Part shown: one piece after another, positions 17,209 to 27,157 of the stretch
Position numbering within the stretch: the stretch's first letter is position 1
Layout: every line of letters starts with the position of its first letter
NCBI RefSeq assembly: GCF_030296935.1
Contig: NZ_AP028032.1
Coordinates: forward strand, 2,170,001 to 2,234,000
From: Coprobacter fastidiosus
GTDB lineage: Bacteria > Bacteroidota > Bacteroidia > Bacteroidales > Coprobacteraceae
Length of the DNA: 64,000 bases
Direction: 5' to 3'
The notes under the pieces: model-generated
Told to the model about the DNA's origin: nothing
The model's database searches: none
What the model saw: the letters and a program-made list of their open reading frames with translations, nothing else
Made by a program: the position numbers and the translations under genes

Positions 17209-18891
17209 TTATTTCGTCAAAGAAGAAATATCATATTTTGCAAATTCAATATCTGCAGCAGCAAAAGCCTTCATCTGATTATCCAAACTGATAGCTTTTT
17301 GCAGATTTTCCTTAACCATCTTTTCGTTGTTTGTACGAGCACCTACAACAGCCAACAGATAAAGAGTCGTAGCGTCTTTTCCGTTGTTGATAGAAGACAA
17401 TGTATTCTTAGCTTTGTTATAATCTTTAGTCAAGATCTGTGCAATAGCAGCATTGTTGCTCTTTGTATCGCCGAATGCTTTAACAGCTTTCTGATATTCA
17501 CCTTTCTTCAAATAAAGAACACCGGTAGCTTCTTTCAATTCATCGATACCTGCAGCATTACCGAATTCTTGAGCTGCTTTATTATAATCATTCTTAGCCA
17601 AGCTGATCAAACCTAGGTTCATTTGAACTTCCGGAGCTTTCGGATCGATCTTAGCAGCTTTCTTGAACCAGTTTTCTGCTTCAGCTACATTTTGTTTCTG
17701 ATAATAAGCCATACCTACATTGTTATAAGCACGGTAATCGTTCGGATAAATTTCTGCAGCTTTTTTATAGATAGCGATCTTGTCATCTTTAGAATCGGTC
17801 AACGTACCGGCATATAATAATTCATCCAATGTCAAAGATTTAGGATCAGAAGCTGCGAGCTTACTGATTTCAGCATCTGATTTACCGATAATATCAATAC
17901 TTGCCGTGATTCTTGAATAACGCAATTGAGGAAGAATTTCATCAGCCAATACTTTAAATGTACTTGACATATTCTTTATCTCTTTTTCACGTTGTTCGGG
18001 ATCTGAATACATAGAAAGAACACGAAGGATAAGGTCTTTGTCCTGAATATTCGATTTTTCAACCAATTCTTTGAAACCTTCCCAGTCTTGAGCTGTAAAC
18101 TCAGCAGTCATATCAGTTTCGATATTGCCTTTTTTCAACTGTTCGTTCATATATTTCACCGTATTCTTTTCACGGTTTTCAGCCAATTTGGTATTCAATT
18201 CAACACCACCATCGGGAGATGCATAAGAAGAAATATTGATTCCTTTAAGTTCTTTATTTGCAGCGCTGGCAGCATTAGCCACTTCGTTGTGGAATTCTTT
18301 CATCTGATCAGTAGATAACTGATTTGCACGGATATTAGCTTGTTGAATCAAGAACAAAATATCTGCTTTACGGCTTTCGTTGATAATGCGTTGGAATTTA
18401 TCTGCTGCAAGTGCAGGTTTTACAGTAGCTGCATTGCTGATTTCGGCTGTAGCCAACACTCCTTCTGCAACTTTTACACGAGGTAAATCATAAGATTTAG
18501 AACCTTTTTGTACTTTAAAAGCAAGATATAAATCAGATTTTCTCATTTGAGGAATATAATCAAATGAAGCCTTCATTGTGATATTTCCACCTAATTTATA
18601 AGAAATAGTCTGATTATTTCCTTTCACTTTTTCTCCTTGATAAGTATATGAAGCAGCTGCAGTCTCGCCTCCTTCATAAACCAAATAAGGAGTAACGGTA
18701 ACCGTAACTTTCTTTTTGAAATACTTTTCAGGGAATTTTCCTGTAATCGTTGCGGCAACCTTTCCGCCTACAACTTCAAGTGGAGAGGGAGTTACGGTAA
18801 AGTAATCTGCCGATAATCCACCCATTTTTTTACATCCTACAAAGGCCACTAAAACAGCCAATAATAAGGGTAAATAGAGTTTTTTATTCAT
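17209..18891 (-). CDS. TPR-repeat lipoprotein with OmpA-like region
   Basis: 560-residue lipoprotein from the ATG at 18891 (signal peptide LYLPLLLAVLVAFVGC, lipid Cys at 20). The middle holds an OmpA/MotB-like stretch (INISSYASPDGG, then LAENREKNTVKYMNEQ) and the C-terminal 200 residues are TPR repeats (DYRAYNNVGMAYYQKQNVAE; APEVQMNLGLISLAKNDYNK). An upstream ATG at 18933 is in frame, but it overlaps the -7 box and lacks a signal peptide at its start. An outer-membrane or periplasmic, peptidoglycan-linked role is inferred. Function unknown. Confidence 0.85.
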   Translation of the reverse strand: MNKKLYLPLLLAVLVAFVGCKKMGGLSADYFTVTPSPLEVVGGKVAATITGKFPEKYFKKKVTVTVTPYLVYEGGETAAASYTYQGEKVKGNNQTISYKLGGNITMKASFDYIPQMRKSDLYLAFKVQKGSKSYDLPRVKVAEGVLATAEISNAATVKPALAADKFQRIINESRKADILFLIQQANIRANQLSTDQMKEFHNEVANAASAANKELKGINISSYASPDGGVELNTKLAENREKNTVKYMNEQLKKGNIETDMTAEFTAQDWEGFKELVEKSNIQDKDLILRVLSMYSDPEQREKEIKNMSSTFKVLADEILPQLRYSRITASIDIIGKSDAEISKLAASDPKSLTLDELLYAGTLTDSKDDKIAIYKKAAEIYPNDYRAYNNVGMAYYQKQNVAEAENWFKKAAKIDPKAPEVQMNLGLISLAKNDYNKAAQEFGNAAGIDELKEATGVLYLKKGEYQKAVKAFGDTKSNNAAIAQILTKDYNKAKNTLSSINNGKDATTLYLLAVVGARTNNEKMVKENLQKAISLDNQMKAFAAADIEFAKYDISSLTK

Positions 18892-18932
18892 AACTAATTG
18901 TTTAATTGGGTTATACTTCTTCTTAATATTCA

Positions 18933-18940
18933 CAAAAGTA
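18933..18940 (-). promoter_or_regulatory. -7 box of the TPR lipoprotein gene
   Basis: Minus-strand TACTTTTG matches the consensus exactly. It overlaps the upstream in-frame ATG and so supports the start at 18891. The 415-base gap 18892-19306 shows nothing else convincing. Confidence 0.6.
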
Positions 18941-19306
18941 ACACTAATTTTTAATTTAACATCCTATTATGCAAAAAAATAGGAACAAACTGTTTCTGAC
19001 ATCATATAAGACATCAAATTATCGAGACAAATATAGTTAAATTTCTGACAATCGAATACTGAAAATAATAATTTTTTTAGTATAAAAGTCAGATAATCCG
19101 CCCTCAATCTCGCCTTTTTCTTGTTTTTGTATTTTTTGCGTAAAAAAAACTGTCTTTTTAACACAATATTTCAGAAATCGTTCAATACCCATACAGATCT
19201 AAAAAAAATCTGAAGATACTTTGCAACTTCGGGAAAAGACTACAACACATCTGTAGAGAAATAAAAACAGAGCAGAAAAAGATTCAAACAGATTCTCAAA
19301 CGAGAC

Positions 19307-20218
19307 TTATGTCCGAAACTTCATATTTCTCGGATGATGATTTAAAATTTCACTTTTTATAAATTCCTTATCCAGATGAACATAAATCTCTGTCGTAGTA
19401 ATACTCTCATGTCCCAACATCTGTTGAATGGCACGTAGATTAGCTCCTCCCTCAAGAAGATGGGTAGCAAAAGAATGCCGTAGGGTATGAGGACTGATTT
19501 TTTTATGAATGCCGCAAATCTCACATTGATTGCGAATAACATAAAAAATCATGACTCTGGATAAACGTCCCCCCCGACGGTTCAAAAAAAGAATATCCTC
19601 ATCACCTTTCTTTACATTTAATAACATCCGATCTTTCTTATATTTTTCAATTTCATGCAATGCAATCCTCGAAATAGGAACAAGTCTCTGTTTATCGCCT
19701 TTTCCTTCAACAATTATAAACTCTTCCTTTTCATAAATCCGGGACATTTTTAAATTTATCAATTCCGACACTCGCAAACCGCAACCATACAAAACCTCTA
19801 TAATTGCCTTGTTACGCTGACTTTCAGGCAATGACATATCGAAAGAGTCAACCATGCGATTTACTTCCTCAACACTTAACACCTCCGGAAGATGAAGTCC
19901 GATTTTAGGACCTTCTATCGACTCGACAGGATTAACGCTGATATAATCCTCTAAACACAAAAATTTATAAAACGATTTTAATCCGGACAATATGCGGGCT
20001 TGTGATCTGGGATGTATTCCTATATCCTGTAACCCGCATATAAATTGTTGAATATCGACTTTCTGAAGTATTTCCCGGGTCAAATTCTCAGTACCTATAT
20101 ACAATAATAATTTATACACATCATTTCGATAACCCTCGACCGTATTTTGAGAAAGCCCTCTTTCAAGCTTTAAATAACTCAGATATTTTTTCATTAAATC
20201 TCTCTCGGTAAGTATCAT
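19307..20218 (-). CDS. xerD: site-specific tyrosine recombinase XerD
   Basis: 303-residue tyrosine recombinase for chromosome dimer resolution. A SAM-like core-binding domain (about 5-90: YLKLERGLSQNTVEGYRNDV) precedes the catalytic domain with Arg149, Lys173, His244, Arg247, His270 and Tyr279 (SPHTLRHSFATHLLEGGANL, then ESITTTEIYVHL). No integron, island or phage signs surround it, and its divergent position beside aroQ-pyk is the usual Bacteroidales housekeeping context, so it is a true Xer protein rather than an element integrase. Initiation could also be at Met9. Confidence 0.92.
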   Translation of the reverse strand: MILTERDLMKKYLSYLKLERGLSQNTVEGYRNDVYKLLLYIGTENLTREILQKVDIQQFICGLQDIGIHPRSQARILSGLKSFYKFLCLEDYISVNPVESIEGPKIGLHLPEVLSVEEVNRMVDSFDMSLPESQRNKAIIEVLYGCGLRVSELINLKMSRIYEKEEFIIVEGKGDKQRLVPISRIALHEIEKYKKDRMLLNVKKGDEDILFLNRRGGRLSRVMIFYVIRNQCEICGIHKKISPHTLRHSFATHLLEGGANLRAIQQMLGHESITTTEIYVHLDKEFIKSEILNHHPRNMKFRT

Positions 20219-20252
20219 CTTATTTACGAACTAAATATTCGATTTTTTTATT

Positions 20253-20260
20253 TACTTTTG
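20253..20260 (+). promoter_or_regulatory. -7 box of the aroQ-pyk operon
   Basis: TACTTTTG matches TAnnTTTG exactly, 70 bases before the aroQ ATG. Confidence 0.6.
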
Positions 20261-20329
20261 CAACATCTTACCGAAGGATTGAAAACATCGAAATCTTCGG
20301 ATAAGACAAAGGTATAAAAAAGATTCTTT

Positions 20330-20755
20330 ATGAATATACTTATCATTAACGGACCCAACCTGAACCTTCTTGGAAAACGGGAAAAAAGCGTTTACGGAGA
20401 AAATTCTTTCGAAAGCTATCTGGAATTTTTACGGAACAAATACTCGGAACACCAATTGGTTTATTTTCAGTCCAACATTGAAGGTGAATTAATCAATACT
20501 TTGCATCAATACGGGTTTGGGGATACTGATGGCATTGTTCTCAATGCCGGAGCCTATACACATACTTCCATAGCCATCTCAGATGCCATACGTGCAATTA
20601 ATGTTCCTGTGATAGAAGTACACATTTCCAACATACATGCACGAGAGGCTTACCGCCACACCTCTATGATTGCGGCCGCATGCAAAGGCTCAATAGCAGG
20701 TTTCGGCATGGATTCATACAGACTGGCTATCGAAGCATTAATCAGTAATAAATAA
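20330..20755 (+). CDS. aroQ: 3-dehydroquinate dehydratase, type II
   Basis: Third step of the shikimate pathway: dehydroquinate to dehydroshikimate. The 141 residues match the dodecameric type II enzyme. Visible are GPNLNLLGKRE (Arg17), the catalytic Tyr22, LNAGAYTHTS (substrate binding), and His98 and Arg105 in EVHISNIHAREAYR. It is first of aroQ-pyk-methyltransferase, 39 bases before pyk. Confidence 0.96.
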   Translation: MNILIINGPNLNLLGKREKSVYGENSFESYLEFLRNKYSEHQLVYFQSNIEGELINTLHQYGFGDTDGIVLNAGAYTHTSIAISDAIRAINVPVIEVHISNIHAREAYRHTSMIAAACKGSIAGFGMDSYRLAIEALISNK

Positions 20756-20794
20756 ATACTCTCAGATTGTTATATTAGTTATATAGATCAAATT

Positions 20795-22258
20795 ATGTCA
20801 AAACAAACTAAGATTGTTGCCACAGTTTCAGATAAACGTTGCGACGTTGAATTCGTTCGGGATCTTTTCGAAAACGGAATGAACGTTGTTCGTATGAATT
20901 CAGCCCATTTGGATGCTGAAGGATTCAATAAAATTATAACGAATGTAAGAGCCGTCTCGAATACGATCGCCATTCTTATGGATACGAAAGGACCGGAGAT
21001 GCGGACCACAGCGATTGCTGACGACGGACGCATCAACTTTTCGACCGGAGACTATGTAAAAATGAGTGGTAATCCTAATCAACTGACGACTAAAGAGCAT
21101 ATATGCATCTCTTATCCGAATTTCGTCAAAGATCTTTCGGTCGGCAGTTTAGTTTTGATCGATGATGGAGAAATAGAATTCAAAGTTATAGAAAAACACG
21201 ACGACTTTTTACTTTGTATTGCAGAAAATGAAGGAGAACTGGGATCAAGAAAAAGCGTTAACGTACCGGGTGTCCGCATCAATCTTCCGGCTCTAACCGA
21301 AAAAGACCGTAAAAACATTTTATATGCTATCGAGCACAATATCGATTTTATCGCACACTCCTTTGTACGCAATAAGCAAGACGTCCTCGATATACAAGAG
21401 ATACTCGATGCGCATAACAGCAGCATAAAAATCATTGCGAAAATAGAAAATCAGGAAGGTGTCGACAATATCGATGAAATACTTGAAGTCGCTTATGGCG
21501 TGATGATCGCCCGCGGAGACTTAGGAATCGAAGTTCCCCAAGAAAAAATACCAGGAATACAACGCATTCTTATCAAGAAATGCGTACAAGCCAAAAAGCC
21601 GGTTATCGTAGCGACACAAATGTTACACTCGATGATCAAAAATCCCCGTCCTACACGGGCAGAAGTAACAGATATCGCTAATGCCATCTATTACCGTACC
21701 GATGCCTTGATGCTTAGCGGAGAAACCGCATACGGTAAATATCCGGTAGAGGCTATCGCTACAATGTCGAAAGTAGCGGAAGAAGCCGAAAAAACAAAAC
21801 TATCGGATAACGATATCCAAGTATCGACAGAAGAAGACAAGGAAGATATTACGGCATTTCTTGCCAAACAAGCCGTACGCTCATCGATAAAACTCGGTGT
21901 AAAAGCAATCGTTACCGACAGTTATACCGGACGTACAGCTCGAAATATCGCTGCATACAGAGGGAAATATCCTGTTCTTGCCGTTTGTTACCGAGAATCG
22001 ACAATGCGAGAGTTAGCTCTGTCTTATGGAGTAATTGCCGTATATCAACCAGAAACAAATACCTCCAGAGAATATCTTCATAACGGACTGAAACTGATGA
22101 TCGACCGCGGCTGGATAACCAGAGACGACCTAATAGCATATATCGGAGGCGCTTTCGGAGAAGGAGGTGGCAGTACATTCCTTGAGATCGACCCGGTAGG
22201 AAAAGTATTGGATTGTTACAACAGTTACTTACTCCCGAACTTAGAAGATCTGCGATAA
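20795..22258 (+). CDS. pyk: pyruvate kinase
   Basis: Converts PEP and ADP to pyruvate and ATP. The 487 residues hold the A/B/C domains without a C-terminal PEP-utiliser extension. Seen: KIVATVSDKRCDVEFVRDLF, MDTKGPEMRT, the active-site helix IIAKIENQEGVDNIDEI, MIARGDLGIE and ATQMLHSMIKNPRPTRAEV. It lies between aroQ and the methyltransferase (13 bases downstream) in an operon arrangement common in Bacteroidales. Confidence 0.97.
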   Translation: MSKQTKIVATVSDKRCDVEFVRDLFENGMNVVRMNSAHLDAEGFNKIITNVRAVSNTIAILMDTKGPEMRTTAIADDGRINFSTGDYVKMSGNPNQLTTKEHICISYPNFVKDLSVGSLVLIDDGEIEFKVIEKHDDFLLCIAENEGELGSRKSVNVPGVRINLPALTEKDRKNILYAIEHNIDFIAHSFVRNKQDVLDIQEILDAHNSSIKIIAKIENQEGVDNIDEILEVAYGVMIARGDLGIEVPQEKIPGIQRILIKKCVQAKKPVIVATQMLHSMIKNPRPTRAEVTDIANAIYYRTDALMLSGETAYGKYPVEAIATMSKVAEEAEKTKLSDNDIQVSTEEDKEDITAFLAKQAVRSSIKLGVKAIVTDSYTGRTARNIAAYRGKYPVLAVCYRESTMRELALSYGVIAVYQPETNTSREYLHNGLKLMIDRGWITRDDLIAYIGGAFGEGGGSTFLEIDPVGKVLDCYNSYLLPNLEDLR

Positions 22259-22271
22259 GAGCATCGGAAAC

Positions 22272-22901
22272 ATGGAAGAACTGCTGGAAGAATACATCCT
22301 GAGCCATATCGACGAAGAAGGTGAATATCTGAAACGACTGAATAGGGATACTCACGTAAATCTATTACGTCCGCGTATGCTGTCGGGGCATTTACAGGGA
22401 CGCATTCTTAAAATGCTCTGCCGGATGATTCGTCCCGACAAAATTCTCGAATTGGGGACGTTTACAGGTTATTCCGCTTTATGCATGGCAGAAGGACTAA
22501 ATCCCGGAGGCGTACTTCACACAATTGAAATGGATGACGAATTGGAAGATTTCACCCGGCCTTATCTGGAGCAATCGCCTTATAAAGAAAATATACGCTT
22601 CCATATAGGAGATGCAATAAAAGTCGTACCGACTCTTGATGAAACATTCGATCTGGTATTCATCGACGCCGACAAACGCCACTATTGCGAATATTATGAT
22701 CTCGTATTCGACAAAGTACGTCCGGGAGGATTTATTTTAGCGGACAATACTTTATGGGACGGTAAAATAATCGACCCGCAAGCCAGAGACGGACAAACCG
22801 TCGGAATTCGGAAATTTAATGATCTGATAGCTTCGGACACCCGTGTGGAAAAAGTAATCATACCACTACGTGACGGGCTAACCTTAATCTGGAAAAAATA
22901 A
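22272..22901 (+). CDS. O-methyltransferase (COMT/CCoAOMT-like)
   Basis: SAM-dependent, metal-dependent class I methyltransferase of 209 residues. Motif I is ILELGTFTGYSAL (58-70), the acidic motif IEMDDELED follows, and the metal-binding Asp residues sit in VFIDADKRHYCEYY and ILADNTLWDG. The physiological acceptor is unknown; small catechol-type molecules are typical for the family. Third gene after aroQ-pyk, 13 bases from pyk. Confidence 0.9.
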   Translation: MEELLEEYILSHIDEEGEYLKRLNRDTHVNLLRPRMLSGHLQGRILKMLCRMIRPDKILELGTFTGYSALCMAEGLNPGGVLHTIEMDDELEDFTRPYLEQSPYKENIRFHIGDAIKVVPTLDETFDLVFIDADKRHYCEYYDLVFDKVRPGGFILADNTLWDGKIIDPQARDGQTVGIRKFNDLIASDTRVEKVIIPLRDGLTLIWKK

Positions 22902-22910
22902 ATTTCTTAT

Positions 22911-22976
22911 ATCCGGGTCACATTTCGCGAAAAGTTCGTATATTGAACTGTCGTAACATTGCGATCCGGATTTTTT
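22911..22976 (+). terminator. terminator after aroQ-pyk-methyltransferase
   Basis: ATCCGGGTC (22911-22919) pairs with GATCCGGAT (22963-22971), one G-U, followed by T's at 22971-22976. The loop contains a smaller hairpin (22933-22937 with 22945-22949). The 3' arm also pairs with a downstream copy at 22978-22993, see findings. Confidence 0.5.
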
Positions 22977-23013
22977 CAAAAAAATCCCGGATCAAAAATA
23001 AAATATTCAAATT

Positions 23014-23349
23014 ATGGAAACTACAAGACAAAGTAAAATAAGCCGTCTGATTCAAAAAGACCTAAGTGACATTTTTCAAAACGAAACCCGTAAAACTCAT
23101 GGTACACTCATCTCAGTAAGCGTTGTACGCGTAAGTCCCGATTTAAGCATAGCTAAAGCATATTTAAGTATTTTTCCTCCGGAAAAATCACAAGAAATTC
23201 TTGAATCGATACAAAACAATGCACGATCGATACGTTATGAACTCGCACAACGGGTTCGATTCCAACTACGCAAGACACCCGAACTGATGTTCTTTTTGGA
23301 CGACTCTCTCGACTATATCGAAAATATCGATACGTTATTGAATAAATAA
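23014..23349 (+). CDS. rbfA: ribosome-binding factor A
   Basis: Late 30S assembly and cold-adaptation factor, 111 residues. It has the single KH-like fold: METTRQSKISRLIQKDLSDI, then SVVRVSPDLSIAKAYLSIF and RYELAQRVRFQLRKTPELMF. It is 11 bases upstream of the ABC permease gene and probably co-transcribed with it. Its leader contains overlapping inverted repeats. Confidence 0.94.
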   Translation: METTRQSKISRLIQKDLSDIFQNETRKTHGTLISVSVVRVSPDLSIAKAYLSIFPPEKSQEILESIQNNARSIRYELAQRVRFQLRKTPELMFFLDDSLDYIENIDTLLNK

Positions 23350-23360
23350 ACAAAGATGCG

Positions 23361-24590
23361 ATGAGTCTTTCCCTGAAAATAGCGATCCGGTATCTTTTTT
23401 CAAAAAAATCTCATAGTGCGATCAATATTATATCCATGGTATCTATATGCGGTGTTGCCGTAACTACCATGGCATTGATTTGTACATTATCGGTCTATAA
23501 CGGGTTTCAAGATCTTATAGCCTCTCTATATTCCTCTCTCGATCCGCAAATAAAAGTCATACCGGCCACGGGAAAGACTCTATCGCTGCAAGACCCTTCG
23601 ATAAAATCTCTTGCAGAATGGCAAGAAATAGACGCAATCGCTCCGGTAATAGAAGAGAACGCCTTATTGATATACCGGAACCGACAAATGCCGGTATTAT
23701 TAAAAGGAGTACCGGACAACTATTCTCAAGTAAGCAATATCGATAGCATATTATTAGACGGGAATTTTTTTTTAAAAGATTCCGTTGCCAATTATGCAAC
23801 CATAGGAGTCGGAGTAGCAAATCGTTTGGAGGTGGGAGCACATTACGTATATCCTCTTTCTGTTTATACTCCTAAACGCAAAGCAAAAGTAAATTTAGCA
23901 AATCCCTCGAATGCATTTAATGAAGACCGGATGTTCGCGACAGCCGTATTCAGTGTAAATCAACCTGAATATGACGATCAAATGGTTATTGTTCCGTTAG
24001 ACATGGCAGCCAAACTGTTCGACTATCCTCAACAAGCTTCCGCATTGGAAATAAAGCTAAAACCCAAAACTAACGAAAAGCACGTTATTGCTTCGTTATC
24101 GGAACATCTGGGAAAAGATTATCTTGTCAAAGACCGCATGATGCAGCAAGAGACCTCTTTCAGAATGATGCAAATAGAAAAATGGATGACATTTCTGATA
24201 CTGGCTTTTATTCTTATGATCGCCACATTCAACGTTATAGGATCTCTTTCGATGCTGATCATAGACAAGCAAAACGATATTAAGACTTTGCAAAATTTAG
24301 GAGCTGATGAAAAGCTTATTTCCAGAATATTCTTAACCGAAGGGTGGCTTATTTCGGCAATCGGAGCCGGGACAGGACTCATCGCCGGAATATTTTTATG
24401 TTGGCTACAACAAGAATACGGATTACTCCGATTAGGTCAAACCTCTGGAGCATTCATCGTAGATGCTTATCCTGTACGTCTTTTGTGGAGCGATGCACTT
24501 GCCGTACTGGCAATTGTCACGTTATTAGGACTACCCGCAGCGTGGTATCCGGTAAAATATTTGCGTAACAAATGGTTAAGAACAGAATAA
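23361..24590 (+). CDS. lipoprotein-release type ABC permease (LolC/E-like)
   Basis: 409-residue inner-membrane permease of the LolC/LolE/FtsX group: one N-terminal transmembrane helix (INIISMVSICGVAVTTMALI), a large periplasmic domain (about 50-270) and three C-terminal helices (WMTFLILAFILMIATFNVIG and two more). The ending has the FtsX-type block with DIKTLQNLGADEKLISRIFL. The matching ATPase gene (lolD) is not in this window. It follows rbfA closely. Assignment to lipoprotein export rests on family resemblance. Confidence 0.85.
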   Translation: MSLSLKIAIRYLFSKKSHSAINIISMVSICGVAVTTMALICTLSVYNGFQDLIASLYSSLDPQIKVIPATGKTLSLQDPSIKSLAEWQEIDAIAPVIEENALLIYRNRQMPVLLKGVPDNYSQVSNIDSILLDGNFFLKDSVANYATIGVGVANRLEVGAHYVYPLSVYTPKRKAKVNLANPSNAFNEDRMFATAVFSVNQPEYDDQMVIVPLDMAAKLFDYPQQASALEIKLKPKTNEKHVIASLSEHLGKDYLVKDRMMQQETSFRMMQIEKWMTFLILAFILMIATFNVIGSLSMLIIDKQNDIKTLQNLGADEKLISRIFLTEGWLISAIGAGTGLIAGIFLCWLQQEYGLLRLGQTSGAFIVDAYPVRLLWSDALAVLAIVTLLGLPAAWYPVKYLRNKWLRTE

Positions 24591-24684
24591 AAAATCCTCA
24601 TAAAAATTAAACCGCCCCTAATAACCGGTATTTAATATTTTGGATTTGGCAAAAGAAGAAAAGCCGATTTCTTATTTTTTTCTA

Positions 24685-24692
24685 TACATTTG
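24685..24692 (+). promoter_or_regulatory. -7 box of the YfhO gene
   Basis: TACATTTG is an exact -7 box 29 bases before the ATG at 24722. Confidence 0.55.
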
Positions 24693-24721
24693 CAACAGAA
24701 TAATAAAGAAAATTTTTTGTC

Positions 24722-27157
24722 ATGTGTAAAATAAACTTCAAGAAAACTCTTCCGTATATCGGTTCTATTCTGTTTATGATTATTCTCTCCTATATTTATT
24801 TTTCTCCGGATATTTTAGAGGGGAAAGTGTTATTTCAAGGAGATACTCAACAAGGAATCGCAATCGGTCAGGAAGGAAAAGCTTTCCGTGAAGCAACCGG
24901 AGAAACGACACGTTGGACCAATTCGCTTTTTTCAGGAATGCCTAATTTCCAAATTTCACCCAGTTATGCCAATAATTACTGGATGGGACAAATCGGAAGA
25001 ATATATCACCTCGGACTACAATCTCCGGCATCACTCGTATTCATTATGATGTTAGGTTTTTTCATCCTATTATCGGCAATGAAAATCCGGTGGTATCTTG
25101 CATTGGTGGGAGCAATTGCCTACGCCTTTTCTTCTTATTTCTTTATTATCATAGGAGCCGGACACATCTGGAAATTCATCACTCTGGCATATATACCGCC
25201 GACAATCGCCGGTATAATACTGGCCTATCGCGGTAAATACATCGGAGGTGCTGCATTAATCGGATTCTTCGGAATGATGCAGATCACATCAAACCACATT
25301 CAAATGAGTTACTATTTCATGTTCTTTATAGCCGCTTTAGTTATTGCCTACTTTTTCGATTTCAAAAAAAGACATGAACTTCCACAATATTTTAAGGCCA
25401 CCGGAGTAATTACTTGTGCCGGATTACTGGCTATTGGAGCGAATATTCCGAGTCTTTATAATACTTATGAGTATTCTAAAGAAACGATGCGCGGACAAGC
25501 GGAACTCACAAATGCCAATGAAAAAATATCAGCTAAAAGCGGACTGGATACCGAATATATAACTCATTGGAGTTACGGAATAGGAGAAACTTGGTCATTA
25601 TTGATTCCGAACGTAAAAGGGGGAGCAACCGGAGCTATCGCAAAAAATACCGAAGCTATGCAAAAAGCAGATCCTTCAGTACGGGAGTATGTAGCTCAAA
25701 TCGGGAATCATTATTGGGGAGATCAACCCGGAACGGCAGGTCCGGTATATGTCGGAGCATTCGTCATGTTACTCTTCATATTGGGTTGTTTTATCGTTAA
25801 AGGTCCTTTGAAATGGGCAATACTGGCAGCAACAATATTAACGGTGCTCTTGTCATGGGGAAAGAACTTCTTACCGCTAACCGAATTTTTTATCGAATAC
25901 TTCCCGATGTATAACAAATTCAGGACAGTATCAAGTATTCTTGTGGTAGCAGAGTTTTGTATTCCCTTATTAGCGATTTTAGCACTGAAAGAAATAATCA
26001 CAAATCCCCGTATCCTCATCGAGAAAAAAAGAGAAAGTATCATCTCCTTTGCTCTAACCGGAGGTATATCTCTTTTATTCTTCCTTTTCCCCGGATTGTT
26101 CTTTAATTTCCTGAGTGCGGAAGAACAGGTGTTTATGGGCGAACACATGGAATACCGAGATGTGTTCTACAACCTCGAATTGGTAAGGGAATCTATTTTT
26201 ACAGATGATGCATTACGCAGTTTCTTGTTCATATTGGCAGGCTCTATCGTTTTGTTCTTATTTGCCAAAGGTAAAATCAACAAAACAACTCTGGTCGCAT
26301 TATGCGGCATTATTATTCTTGCCGACATGTACCCGGTAAACAAGCGTTATTTGAACAGCGAAAACTTCGTATCGGCAAAAAAATTGAAAGACCCCTTCCC
26401 CATAACAGAAATAGACAAGCAAATACTCGCCGATCCTGATCCGAATTATCGAGTGTACAATCTTCTGTATGATCCATTTAACGATGCCATCACCTCTTAC
26501 AGACATAAATCTATCGGAGGTTATCATGCTGCAAAATTGCGGAGATATGATGACTTGATCAAGTACCAGCTCAGTAAAAACAACCCGCATGTGATAAACA
26601 TGCTCAATACAAAATATTTTATCCTTCCCGGAGAAAACGGTGCTGCACCTCAAGTAGTACAAAATCCTGAAGCTGCGGGCAATGCATGGTTTGTATCCGA
26701 AATTAAATGGGTAGAAAATGCCGAACAGGAAATGAAAGCGTTAGACGATTTTAATGAAAAGAAAACAGTGATCGCCGATCGCCATTTCGCAGACAAAATA
26801 AAAACAAATATCTCTGCTCCTGCTGCAGGCGATACGATTTTTCTGACATCTTACAAACCCAATGAATTAAAATATAAATCTCATACATCAAAAAATAATT
26901 TCGCAGTATTCTCCGAAATTTATTTCCCTTGGGGATGGCATATTTCCATAGACGGAGAACCGGTCGAAATGGCACGAGTAAATTATGTATTACGGGGATT
27001 GGATATTCCATCGGGAGATCATGAAATCATTTTCCGTTTCGATCCTCAATCAATACACATCACGGTAGGAATTGCATTCGTATGTATCGGACTGATTCTT
27101 ATTTTAGGTATTATTGCTATTTATACCAATTGCAGAACTAAGAAAGTGCAGAAATAA
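24722..27157 (+). CDS. YfhO family membrane protein
   Basis: 811-residue polytopic membrane protein with about 13 hydrophobic helices, a hallmark N-terminal loop (VLFQGDTQQGIAIGQEGKAF) and a C-terminal extracytoplasmic domain ending in a last helix (ITVGIAFVCIGLILILGIIA). YfhO proteins resemble GT-C glycosyltransferases and in Firmicutes help glycosylate lipoteichoic acid; the substrate in Bacteroidetes is unknown. Its TAA overlaps the next ATG by one base (TAATG), so translation is coupled to the DUF5672 gene. Confidence 0.88.
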   Translation: MCKINFKKTLPYIGSILFMIILSYIYFSPDILEGKVLFQGDTQQGIAIGQEGKAFREATGETTRWTNSLFSGMPNFQISPSYANNYWMGQIGRIYHLGLQSPASLVFIMMLGFFILLSAMKIRWYLALVGAIAYAFSSYFFIIIGAGHIWKFITLAYIPPTIAGIILAYRGKYIGGAALIGFFGMMQITSNHIQMSYYFMFFIAALVIAYFFDFKKRHELPQYFKATGVITCAGLLAIGANIPSLYNTYEYSKETMRGQAELTNANEKISAKSGLDTEYITHWSYGIGETWSLLIPNVKGGATGAIAKNTEAMQKADPSVREYVAQIGNHYWGDQPGTAGPVYVGAFVMLLFILGCFIVKGPLKWAILAATILTVLLSWGKNFLPLTEFFIEYFPMYNKFRTVSSILVVAEFCIPLLAILALKEIITNPRILIEKKRESIISFALTGGISLLFFLFPGLFFNFLSAEEQVFMGEHMEYRDVFYNLELVRESIFTDDALRSFLFILAGSIVLFLFAKGKINKTTLVALCGIIILADMYPVNKRYLNSENFVSAKKLKDPFPITEIDKQILADPDPNYRVYNLLYDPFNDAITSYRHKSIGGYHAAKLRRYDDLIKYQLSKNNPHVINMLNTKYFILPGENGAAPQVVQNPEAAGNAWFVSEIKWVENAEQEMKALDDFNEKKTVIADRHFADKIKTNISAPAAGDTIFLTSYKPNELKYKSHTSKNNFAVFSEIYFPWGWHISIDGEPVEMARVNYVLRGLDIPSGDHEIIFRFDPQSIHITVGIAFVCIGLILILGIIAIYTNCRTKKVQK

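Noticed and set aside
18967-19164. 65-codon minus-strand frame between the TPR lipoprotein and xerD
   Set aside because: Basic, low-complexity translation from A/T-rich DNA, with no promoter or similarity.
19307-20218. tyrosine recombinase as integrase of a mobile island
   Set aside because: No attachment repeats, tRNA or island genes nearby; full XerD features and housekeeping synteny.
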